Shown piece by piece: positions 24,607 through 35,367 of a stretch of 64,000 bases of DNA. The stretch comes from Coprinus comatus. Taxonomy: Eukaryota > Basidiomycota > Agaricomycetes > Agaricales > Agaricaceae. Each line of letters starts with the position of its first letter. Position 1 is the stretch's first letter. Location: the NCBI GenBank assembly GCA_034638255.1, contig JAWPGT010000036.1, positions 172,113-236,112 on the forward strand, in the 5' to 3' direction. The position numbers and the translations under genes are program-made. Under the pieces are notes generated by a model. That model did not search any database. It saw only the letters and a program-made list of their open reading frames with translations, and was not told where the DNA came from.

Positions 24607-26807
24607 TCATGAAAAGGTATGCCCTCTTATTGATCTTCGTAAATCGTTGTTATACCGTATCTCGTCAAGTTCTTCCGTCGTGAAAGGGTTCAACTTGGCT
24701 GTATCTCCTTGTGGCCAGGAGGATTCACGACTCAAGTGCTTCCGGAAGACATCCACAAGCCATGATTCCTCTTTAATTATCTTTCGAGACTCTTCTTGAT
24801 ACTCCTCTGTAACACCGGAAACATATCTATAACGAAAGGTTGAACGGAGGTCACGAATGAGATCATTGAGAGGGTTATTATTAGTGAAGTTTGTTGGGGG
24901 GTAGTGTTTTGGCATGCGATAGTATAAGCCCTTTTGTATTGCTCCTTTAGCGTTTCCACGACGGTCAAGAGTGATTTCGTCAAAGAATGTCATTTTATCG
25001 TCTAGCGTTGACAACTGATCATGATGGGTGTACTTGAGTGCTACCCACAACAGGACATAAAAGGCTGATTCCCGATCGTCTTCAATATCTGAACATTGTT
25101 TCGGATTGTCGATGTTGTGTACAGATAAGAATGGCCAAGTTCCCTGGTGAAAATTAATATTGTGGATTACTATGATGATAGTACCAGTACCATATGTAAA
25201 CACATACCATCCTATCAGGATTTTGCGGCGCGCGTTTCAGATCATCTCGAAGCACAGCCAGGTCCCAGTCAATCAACATTCCCTTGCCATCCTTAAACAG
25301 AATATTTCCAATGCTGATATCATGGTGTAATATACCAGCTTTGAAATACGCGTCGTCATGAGCTACAATAAATATATGTTAGCAACACTAACAATATGAA
25401 ATAACAATCACATACCTTCCATTGCGTCTGCAATAGCAGAAACAAATTCTCTGGAAGAGCGAAACTGAGTCAATGGTTGTCCAATATCCTTCAACGCCAT
25501 TCGATAGTGTAGCAAACGAACGTGGGGAACCTCGTCATCGTCGGGGAGATCCGATGTGCGCGTCGCATGTCCCACATCATTTCCAAATGCGAATGTAGGA
25601 ATATTTCGTACACCTGCTTCTTCTAAACGCTTGTATGTTTGCCCTTCACATTGGCTATAAGGATCGTCTTGCCTCCAATAGTCTTTGGCGTAGAGAATTT
25701 TTCCGTCATCCAGATTCCAGCATTTCACCCCTCTTGTTCCATTTCCAAATGGCAACTCGTTTCTATAGGGAGGTGGGTACGATACAATAACTTGGTGTAT
25801 TTTTGTTGGATTATCACGGTCAGGAATTGCCATTTTCCGGAATTCCCAGTGTTTCCTACCATATTTAACATTATCAGACTCCAATTCTTGCAAACGACGA
25901 AGGTTCTTCCTCGCATCTTCTGTCAAGTTGTGATACTCAACCTCATTGATGTTCGGTTTTTTCCATGGGACAACTGTAGAATCGTAGCCACGTTCGTGCG
26001 ATGTGGCTCGAGAATATCGAACAAGGAATTCAGCAAGAGGACAACTTGGATACCGGCCGTATTCAAACAGCTCGGTAACAGCAGCACGACAATGATCCCA
26101 ATATACGAGCCTGGCACGATGTGCAATAATGACAATTGAGAATGTGTGGAGGCGGAATTGGGTATCAAAAAGAGCAGAGCAGTATGTAGCCATCCGCCCT
26201 CTAGCTTCGCGCGATTCATCGTCTATTCCCTCAAATAGGTACGAGATCCCTTCGTCGTTGAAGGGGTCAGGGTTATCAAGCATGGGGTCATTGAACAGGT
26301 CATCCTCCTCCATGAAACCATAGTCGTCGTCCAGGAGCATAGGCGTCGAGTCGTGTTGGGGTTTGATGATATCGACCCAAAGCTCCATAGACGTCCAGTC
26401 GGGTTCCTTGAGATCCATTATATCGGATTCTTGGTTGTAAACAGAGATGGTTGGATAGGAACGTTTCTTGCTCTTTGTATACGTGTTCGCATATTTGAGG
26501 TTAGGAGTCAGACTGGACACGGTTTTTATCTCCAGCAAAGGTGAGTGTAATGAAAAGTAGATGCAGTTACTGTATTCACAAACTCGTCTCCCATTCTACG
26601 AGGGTCATCATGCAGCGCGACGAGTGGAAGAAATGAGACCTCTGGGGATAGTTCATTTTCCTGGTGTAAAGGTAAGAATTTATTCAGGAATGCCATGACC
26701 TCGTATGGGCCTGCAAAGTTGCCTCTGCACAAAGCAGCGTATTGGCGATGTACAGAGCGGTCGTGCGGAATTTGTGCTTGGTTGACCATGTGTGTCAAAA
26801 AGTCCAA
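24607..26807 (-). CDS. FunK1-type fungal protein kinase (copy A, intact)
   Basis: Member of the FunK1 kinase family (Pfam Pkinase_fungal), expanded in multicellular basidiomycetes. Exons 26807-26571, 26529-25416, 25362-25208 and 25143-24607 join in frame to 680 residues. N-terminal part: VHRQYAALCRGNF and SFLPLVALHDDPRR. The kinase core has AGVRNIPTFAFGND, LHYRMALKDIGQPL (hinge region), the catalytic loop ILHHDISIGNILF and, in place of DFG, IDWDLAVL, followed by GTWPFLS. The C-terminal lobe carries YVLLWVALKYTHHD and ends after SSWPQGDTAKLNPF. DWD in place of DFG is usual for this family. Three damaged relatives lie within 14 kb. Substrate unknown. Confidence 0.9.
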
Positions 26808-26977
26808 ACTGTTAAGCGCATAGTTGTATCCAACTTTCCCATAATATTAGTCTAACTTCAAACATAACAAAAACAAACAAATGATGTCATTTGGAGTCTG
26901 ATAACCGCTCGCATTGTTTAATGATTGTAAGTTGCTCACCAAGTCAGGTGGAAGAGGAGTTGGACAAGCAAACTTGA

Positions 26978-27335
26978 AATCATCATTTTTTTACCATTCC
27001 GAGGAACTATAGGCTACCAACATTCACCAACCGTAAACCTCTCAACGACTTACTCAATGAATTGAGAGGTATACTTCGGAGCAGATATGAAGAAAGAAGT
27101 TGGAAATGCTGGAGAAATCATGGTTTGTTAATATGTCAGAAAACATCTTCGTGATCGTAAATCTTGGCCAGCTGCAGACGTTTCAAAGCGGAATGTTACG
27201 GACGTGAAGCAAGTTGAAAAGAGGGTGTTCGAAGAAGATTTGTCCGCGCTTCGGAAGCGTGTCGCAAAGAGTACTGAAAGGCATTCTGTCACTAGACCTT
27301 GTTCTGGCGACTGTAAAATCCATATACTATGTGAA
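26978..27335 (+). pseudogene. FunK1 C-terminal relic (opposite strand)
   Basis: A fragment on the plus strand, head-on to copy A, that translates to pieces of the FunK1 C-terminal lobe: FTNRKPLNDLLNELRG then RSRYEER, and after a break SWPAADVSKRNVT and FEEDLSALRKRVAKS. The same order occurs in copies A and B. Stops and frame changes interrupt it and the kinase core is absent. It is a decayed remnant of a fifth-orientation event in this block rather than part of copy A, whose start codon is at 26807. Confidence 0.7.
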
Positions 27336-27508
27336 ATCTAACATGTTGAATGTTTGATCAGTTTCGAAATATGCACTGGTATAAACGAGAAAGATACGTC
27401 ATGTAAGAATAAGGGATTGATTGTAATTACTCACATGTTTCTGAGGAATTTGTGGTGTTTAGCCTCGTGCAGGTTTTCCCAGCTGGTTAGAGACTGGGAT
27501 TAGATCAT

Positions 27509-27566
27509 GTTATTCAACGAGCTCCTTAACACTGTTTGGTTTGTTGAGATCAAGAACAGAAGGACG
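27509..27566. repeat. Short direct repeat, right copy
   Basis: It matches 23811-23857 in the same orientation, with a ~10-base insertion. It lies just beyond the FunK1 relic, so copy A and the relic sit inside a ~3.7 kb segment with repeated ends. Confidence 0.6.
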
Positions 27567-27686
27567 CAGGGAGGTTCCCGGGTTTGATGTCGTGCCAGTA
27601 CGAGGAAGGGAAAGCATTCATTGATCCATGTACAACTCCCCAAACCTCAGATCGCGTAACCTTATGACAACGAACAAAGGATCTTA

Positions 27687-29184
27687 TTACAATTTCCTTG
27701 ATGATACATCCGCATCCGACTCAATACTTCTCGTCACTACAATACCTCTCCCTCTACCTCTTCCTCTACCTCTCCCCAGGCTCCCTCTCTTATCCTCCAT
27801 AGCCATCTCAAACGAAAGATCAATATCTTCTCCAACTTCAGATCTAGTAGCAAACCTCATACTCATATCCGTCGTATCCTCCGTACCTTTACCAGAATCT
27901 GATTCTGGACTTCTAGCTTCAAGTGAAGGTTTAAACTTGATTCTAGAATCTCTATCCGTTGCCCAACCAAGTCCTACACGAACATTTATCAACATGAATG
28001 CTATTCCAGCTACTGCTGCTGCTGAGTCTGTTAGGAGAACGTCGATTGGTGATGAGATTATGTGAAGGATGAATATGATTAACATCCATGAGCTGTGAAG
28101 TGTGTGTGAGAAAGGTTAGATATGGATACAGAGTAGATGGATACATGAACGAACGTGTATAATCCTGCACTTTCCGATATGATGGCTAGTAAACACTTTA
28201 AGTGCATTTGTAAATGATTTTTCTTTGTTGATATTTATGTTTAGAAACTTACTAAAAGATTAGAACCGGTATGTTTCTTACTCTTCCTTCCAACAGACCA
28301 TATCCTCCATGCAATAAATACTATGAGAAAAAGTTCATACTATGGAGATGTAATAATGTTTAAAGCCGAAATCCGTTACCTGTACAATATACATTCGTAC
28401 TGGTTGATTTTTACTATCGGTCACATATTCTCGAAATAAATGTTTCGACACGTACCAAATAGTGAATACAAGATCACACATAATCCAAACTCTCAATTTC
28501 TTCATCGAAGATGAATCTCCTTCTCTAAACTTGACATAACACATTATAATATTGACGCCACTAACTAAACATCTGTTGTTAGTTATGGTGTTAGAAATTA
28601 TACGTTATTTTATTGACTCACTAAACAGTCCAGACAGAGTCAAAATTGGGACAATGATATTTTTCACTTTTCGCCCCCCAACGAGCCACAGCCGATATAT
28701 CTGTCACGAGGTTATTAATTTTAAATTAAAGAGTAAAAAAAGAACTGCCGTACAAATGCAAGATCCGTTAATACGAGTGATGGTAAGAGGAAAGTGCTCT
28801 TCAATAATTGCGTGACTTGTGCCATATCCGAAAAATACAGATGAGGTGGAATAGTTGGATCGTGATATTTGAACCCATTAAATATTCGTATCCATGATAC
28901 AATCCAATGCTAGAATTTGAGATAATGTTTAGCTGGGTTTGATTATTCTGAAATAAGAAAAGAAATCATACCCCAGTAACACCGCAAAACACAGCCCAAC
29001 TCAACACCAATATCCACTTCATACTAGCAGGAGGAACTCGTTTTAAACCTTGTAAACTCCTCGTCCGATATACAAACAAAATATTAGACAATATGAATAA
29101 TAATACAAAGATTCCATAGAGAAAGCTTTCTAAAGGGAGAGTTGCGATGTTTGTGGAGGTAACTAGTTGAGGTGGGGAAAGCAT
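27687..29184 (-). CDS. Seven-helix membrane protein, DUF6534-like
   Basis: A mushroom-type integral membrane protein with the architecture of DUF6534 proteins. Translation from 29184 gives MLSPPQLVTSTNIATLPLES and then a first helix (LYGIFVLLFILSNILFVY). Later exons give WILVLSWAVFCGVTG, spliced to HWIVSWIRIF, then a helix near LLKSTFLLPSLVLTDLAF, IYRLWLVGGRKVKNIIVPIL, MCDLVFTIWYV, and near the end FILHIISSPIDVLL and AAAVAGIAFMLINV. The cytoplasmic tail is acidic/Ser-rich and ends with a GRGRGRGRG run encoded by a pyrimidine-rich repeat at 27740-27780. Several internal splice sites were not fixed. Ligand and function are unknown. Confidence 0.72.
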
Positions 29185-31145
29185 TGTTGGGTAGAGGCGC
29201 ACAAGAAGGCCTTGACGAGAAAAGAGAGGGGGAAGGAACACTTCCGGGGTTGAGGAATTTGTTTTACGACATATTGTACTATTGCTTCTCCCACAACCCC
29301 AAGTGTTGGTGACACAGCGCGGGTCCGCCCAGGCTCATATGATACAATATAAATGTCAGAACTGTCAGACGTTCGTGTTGAGAATCGGCGCTTCATTGTG
29401 GCTTTGCAGTAGTTTAGAAACAGCATGAACTCTAGAGTACTTCGTGAGGGGAAGGAAATATAAGTAAGATGGTAAGAAGGTAACTTAAAGGCACCGGGGT
29501 CTGGAGTCTGGACGGTGTTTGAGCGGCTTATTGTGTATAGTCGCTGGCACGTGCTTGGTTCATTTGGGCAGGACCCTTTTCCACTTGGGTGTCATTCTCC
29601 GAGCTCTCCTTGCCACCTACGTCAATTAGAAGGACTGATAGCGCTTACTTCATATTAGGTCTATATATAAAGTACTCCCAAGCACTACCCGACTTTGTCC
29701 GGCGAGTCTTTCCCAGCTCAACAAAAGGGGAAAAATAGGTGAAAAATTCAAGTGGCACATATTATCGATTCGCCATAGATAATGTGAAATGCGTACAATA
29801 TAATAAGTGAGCATGCACTACGTGATAATCCTGATAATGCTGGAAGTGGAAACAATCGAAACTACCGGGAAGCTTTGATGCTTCCCGAAGCTCGGAGAAT
29901 TAATAATAGAATGTCTATTGTTATTCTTATTCCCTATATTCCGAAGATCCATTTGAAGCACAGGTACGCAACTATGCGCTTCCGTGGCGTTCTATTGGAC
30001 AGAATACTTGTAATTGATTCAAGAGAGAGAGGATGATAGGCGGATTGCTTATCGAATAGTATAACCTTGAAATTCCGACTTGAAAACCTATACATACCGC
30101 TATACTACTTCAAAGTATAATCTTGTCTCTTGCCAGAGCAATGATCGATGATCAGTGATCTATACCAGAATGTACATAACTTGGTGTGCATTGTAAATGG
30201 AGTACACTGATCCAGATAATCTTGACTGTACTGGATTAGCCTTCGACGGACTTCTCTGAGTTTCACATGTAGTAGGTAACAGAAGACTTTTTAGCGCTTC
30301 TATGCAACGCGTACTATAGACGTTGCTCCTCCGATAAGAGATATACGAACGGTTAATCAGTAATCAAGGAACCTTCGGCTTCACATAGAATGTCTCGAAT
30401 CAATCATCATCCACCTACCAACCGCAGAAACTGTCAGTCTCCTTCCTGCAAGTTAGTGCCGAAGAAGACAGCACTTAGGTCGGGCAAGGTATGCATCTTT
30501 GTCAAAAACGCGAAAACATCGAATAACGCATGCAAGACACTTTATCAAGTTACATAGTGATTGCCGTAGATGGGCATACCGCATATGGCTAAGTGTATCG
30601 ATTTTATTCTGTCTTGCCTTTAAATATACTAGCAAGTCTGACATACAGGAGTCAGACTAAGTCACAAATAAGGCACGACGTAGCCTCAAAAAGACATCTA
30701 TTCTAGTAAATAAGGCGAAATGGCTGGATGGCTTATCAGTTTACTAAGGCGCGATTGTGGCAAGCGATTCACAATTTAACTCCATGGGACTTGAAGTGAG
30801 TTGTATCATAAACGTAGTCTTGACTCTTTGCCGTTGGCCGATCTAACACGCCATCTTGTTCACAAAAGGTTCCGTGATTTCAAGGGCCGCCGAGCTTTCG
30901 TGAGCTGAGCTGAGTATTAGAAAGCCCGCAGAGGTCGTGCAAATCGTTTCTGTAATAGAATAGTAGTAGCTATCACGGATGGACGGAAAGTATGGATCCG
31001 AGTTAGCCAATTGTAGGCGTGGGAATAATAAATCTGTGTAATTCGTTCGGCGTGATCTGTACAGTTTATTAATAGAACGGACGATGTTGCCCTTATAAAA
31101 CGACGTTTGCTCCAAGAAGGCTTCTTGGTTCCCATACCCTAAACC
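29185..31145. other. Long intergenic stretch, no recognised gene
   Basis: It holds the divergent promoters of the seven-helix gene and the SNG1-like gene. Small ORFs occur but none has family motifs. Confidence 0.5.
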
Positions 31146-33317
31146 ATGGCTCACCGTCAGTCTTATAGACTCTCACAGAGGGATAACATCATGACTCTCA
31201 ACGACGATGACCTTTACGAAGAGGATGCCATGCAAAGTCGACCTTCACTTGCAGGACAAAAGATGAATGTCACCATCGAGCCTGTGGAAAGTATTCCTCC
31301 ACGTATGGAATCACCTTCTAGTGGTCCTCTTCCTGGACCTATTATGTTCAACAATCACTTCTTCTCTCATGATGCCACCGTTACTGCTGCGCGGAAACAA
31401 TACTTCAAGATGATTATTGGTGGAACACTTATGACTTCCATTCTAATTTTCACGGTTTTTTCAATCTTTTGGGGGGCGTTTTATAGAACCCCGTATCGTC
31501 CTCTTCCTGGATTGATCGTTGTATGTAATCCAATGATTTGAAGTGGACGAAAATCCAACTAAATGAGTTTCTTTTGCAACAGGATTTCGATGGCGGTTTA
31601 ATTGGTCAAAGCGTCATAGCTGGACTATCCAATGGACCAGAACCAGTAAGAATAGCTTGGAGAGTTGTACCAGCAGAACAATTTTCGAATATCGAAGAAG
31701 TCGGACGTGCTATTGTTGAGCAGGAGGCTTGGGTTGCGGTTACCAGTGCGTATCATACCTCTAACTTCTTTTTGCATGCTAAACGAAGTCCATTAATCCG
31801 ATCATTTCCATTTTTGATTTAGTTAATCCCGGAGCATCTAACCGACTCACTGCGGCACTGGCATCACCAAACGCTGGCTACGACGGCTCACAAGCGGTAA
31901 CTGTATTTGCTACTGAAGCCCGGAACGAAAATGCTTAGTGAGTCATTGGTTACGGTTGCCACAAAAAATACCGGAACTAAAAACAAACTGTAGCCGAGGA
32001 CTTATTCGACCTGCTGTACGTTTTTCTTTCCGTTTCCGAGGATGTCGATTAAACTTATTCTTGCTTTAGGTTGAAGGTGCTATGATTGCAATTTCATCTC
32101 GATTCGCGACACAAGTTGTTCGTACATTGGGAGATTCACCTGTACTTTTCTCAACTCGTGGCAACCTCACCTCAAACCCTTACGGCCCCTATGTATTACA
32201 CATTGCGTAATGTCCTTCCTTTCAATCAACCAGTGTAAGTTTGATCCATTCGATACGCGTTATCCATGTACACAAAACTCACCTCTTGTGCACACCTAGT
32301 GCTGGTGTTATTACTTTCGTCGGCCTAATCTTCTTATTAATTTTATCTTTCTTTGTTGTGGTAAATATCTCATTAAAACTAACTCAACCCAATTTACTCA
32401 TTAATTCAATACTTGTGATGCTTGTAGATGCTTGGAAATACGGCAAGAACAACAACAAACCTGCAAAAGCTACTTTCATTCCCTTCTCTTATCAAACTTC
32501 GCTTCACAACGTCTTTTCTTGCATATTTTATCCTTTCGGTATGTTGTGTTTCTCAAGTTTACTTTTAGTTATGTGAAACTAATTATTTGTGTTAGCTTTT
32601 CTATTCGTTACTCAGTTTGGCCTTCCTTCTTGACACAAGCAGAAAGTCAGTTTTGAAACAATTACTCTTATTTTTGAAGATCGGTACTGATTAGTGTTCA
32701 CCATAGGTTTGGACGTTCCGGCTTTCTGGTTTTCTGGATGCTCAATTATACCGCCATGTGTGCAGTGTAAGCTTCCTATTTTACCAAAAAGTTATACAAA
32801 ATATGGTCTAAATGGCATGATATTTCTGTACAGCGGACTTGCTCTCGAAGCTATGCTAGCCCTAATTACGCCTAACTTTGTTCCATTCTTCATGCTTACA
32901 TGGATCATTAGTGAGTGTTTCAACTACAATTCTTTCAGCGACTAGGTTACTGATATGTTTTGAATAATCAGCCAACGTGGCTGTTTGCGTTATGCCGATT
33001 GAGGTTTTACCTATCTTATACAGGTATGGTTATGCAGCACCTTTCTATAATGTCAGTTGTGCCGTACGTACCATCATTTTCGGAGCAAAGAACGAAGGTA
33101 GGCAAATCACGTCTATTTTTCCTGATCAAACTATAATACTCAATCTTACTTCTCGATTACAGTTGGTTTCCACTTCGGCGTCTTGATTATATGGGCATTT
33201 ATCTCTCTTATCACTTTACCACTCTTCCAATATGTGGCGAGGAGAAGAGATATGGCTGCTCATTCACGACAACATGGTCATCATCCGGCGCATGCAACAG
33301 AGAAAATCGAGGCTTAG
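31146..33317 (+). CDS. SNG1-like membrane protein (DUF3533), copy 1, with apparent frame break
   Basis: Fungal membrane protein related to yeast Sng1 (nitrosoguanidine resistance). The cytoplasmic N-terminus leads to a first helix (TSILIFTVFSIFWGAFY) and RPLPGLIV. A splice (31520 to 31583) joins DFDGGLIGQSV, the family signature. Later exons carry EEVGRAIVEQEAWVAVT, SRFATQVVRTL, the TSPQ segment, LRNVLPFNQPV, AGVITFVGLIFLLILSFFVV, further helices, and a final one (FGVLIIWAFISLITLPLFQY) before a His-rich tail. Around 32146-32149 the frame changes between GDSPVL and FSQLVATSPQ; one extra T in a run of four would repair it. This is either a recent mutation or an assembly indel. Many small introns, about ten exons. 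Confidence 0.78.
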
Positions 33318-33510
33318 TCAAAAAAAAAAAAACGTTATTTATATGTTACCCTCCCCAGTTACCTCGGTTTCTCGGTCTTAGACACCATCCATCCATCATC
33401 ATCCATCATCATCGCAATTGTAACATTCGGCATTAGTTCAACGACTTTCATTGATAGGGGAAAAGGGAACTCCGCCGAACGAAATGTTGCATTATGATGC
33501 AATATAGATA

Positions 33511-34265
33511 GATAAATGACATTGCATAGTTTTGGTAGAATTACAAATATCACCAGTATCTGTAGATTCAAGAGCAGGACTTACTATTGTAGTCGGACTT
33601 GTGATTGTAGATTTGTATTGTAAATATTGTTTTTAATCCGATGCTTCGGCAAGCGCACCCCCTCGTTTCTAAAAATAGCATAAGTAATGGGAGTTGCGTG
33701 ATCAATGCGATAAAAGCGTCGGAAAACATGGTATATGTAAGGTACTTGAATGCTTCTGGACCCTGAGAGCTTAGGTCAGTTATTGAATTCTTTGAGTACC
33801 TGATACCATATATGTCCCTGACTAGAAGTGTGTTCATTTCTACATGCTGAGACACATCGATCAAATCGCCTGATCACAAATGACATATGTGCTAGTAGAA
33901 CCGCTCATACGCCATACCTTTCGGTGGACCTCGCAGATTATGCATGGACTATGACTAGACTGTACCCCCAGAAAAGACCAGTCTCGTGCGCATTAAATAT
34001 ACTCAGAACTCCAAGGGGAATGTTTTACGGAGCACATAGGTTTACGCAACGACAATGTTCGCCGTTTGTGAAGGAATTAAAATTGGGCTTAGGGCTAAAC
34101 CGCTCGTGGCGGTTATAAGCCTAGTTACAATCATTGCCTCATGACTCCATAGCGAACGAGCATCAGGACGAACGTATGTTTTACATAATCCTGAAAACAT
34201 ATGGTTAAACATATTGTCTGGAAGCGGTCTAGAAGTGATACAAACTAAAAGATATAAAAAAGGGA
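33511..34265. repeat. Duplicated 3' flank, copy C
   Basis: The second copy of the repeat at 23858-24545, same orientation and slightly longer through small insertions. It leads directly into the FunK1 C fragment, as the first does into copy A. The hairpin near 34103-34120 keeps its stem with changed loop bases. Confidence 0.75.
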
Positions 34266-34369
34266 GTAGAATGAGTGCGGGGACTCACCACCTCATATAT
34301 ATATATATAGCATGAATTACAATATTTAGTATTTTCTTTTGAGATTTCTCCGCTTTTACGTTCTCATGA

Positions 34370-34970
34370 AGCTTGGCTAAATCATCGTTATATCGTATCC
34401 CGTTAAGTTCTTCTGTCGTTTACTTTGGCTGTATCTCCTTGTGGCCAGGAGGATTCACGACCCAAGTGCATCCTGGAGGCATCCACAAACCATAATTCCC
34501 CTTTAACTTGGTTCATTAGTCGCGGAACACTATAATAGAAAAGGTATGAAGGGGAAACTGCATTCCAAGAATGTCAGCACAGTACAATGCAAGTTGTCCC
34601 CTATTTTTTTCCCACCTCGCTGGTTCTGCTCTGAATGGATATACAGATGACGAAATACAACCTTTGGTTTTTCTTCGTCATTAAATGGATTGTTCCTACC
34701 ATGGACGTAATTGCTGTCGGTGTCACCAAATTGATTACTATGATGGTGATTGAAGTGATCCAGATGATCATCATCAGGTTCCTTATCCACATCAGTATAT
34801 CCGTTCATTATCCCCAGCCTAGTCTGGCACCTTATGATCAGAGATTTTCCCTTCCAATTGATTCCCATTTTATCCACCGTACACTTTTTGTAAATTGACA
34901 CATCTGGTCCAAGGAAGTGGTTCCTCATCAGGTTCGAGTTGACATAGTGAAGGTTAGGGGTCATATTTCT
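34370..34970 (-). pseudogene. FunK1 copy C, internally deleted
   Basis: A fragment in the same orientation as copy A. Its 3' end (34370-34520) is nearly identical at DNA level to the end of copy A. Immediately upstream (34530-34970) it switches to a diverged N-terminal segment with TPNLHYVNSN, NPFNDEEKP and DNLHCTVL, which resemble TPNLKYANTY, DPFNDEG and the following region of copy A. The entire kinase core is missing. A TATATATATATA run lies at ~34298-34309, near the 3' end. Confidence 0.68.
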
Positions 34971-35367
34971 TGCAGCATCGATCTTGGAAAATTAGCCCTA
35001 TCTCACCTCGGATGGGAGATAGGGAACTAACAAACTTATCATACATATCACTCTCTTTCGTGGTCTGAGACAATTGTTGAAGGTCGGGGACATATTTTGT
35101 GGTCGACTTGAGGGTAGGATTGGGAGGACGGTAGCGAATTCCTGGAATTTTCTAAGCCGCCTCTCAATCCCGGAAGGATATTTTTGTGTTATCCCTCAGC
35201 AGCTTGTCACAATATATTTGGCCTACAGAGTATCACCTGAATATCTTAATATCGACATTTAAACTCCCAAGGATGTAGTGAATAATTGATAAACTTTTGC
35301 GTGATACATATGTTGTGTCTGGGCCGTGGGAATGTATCACGTTCTCCACTTACTCGCTTAACGACGT

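Noticed and set aside
25639..26139. 166-codon plus-strand ORF
   Set aside because: Antisense to exon 2 of FunK1 copy A; the same antisense ORF appears, shortened, in copy B.
27628..28065. 145-codon plus-strand ORF with a Leu/Pro repeat
   Set aside because: Antisense to the GRGRGRGRG tail of the seven-helix protein, whose helices and splice chain support the minus strand.
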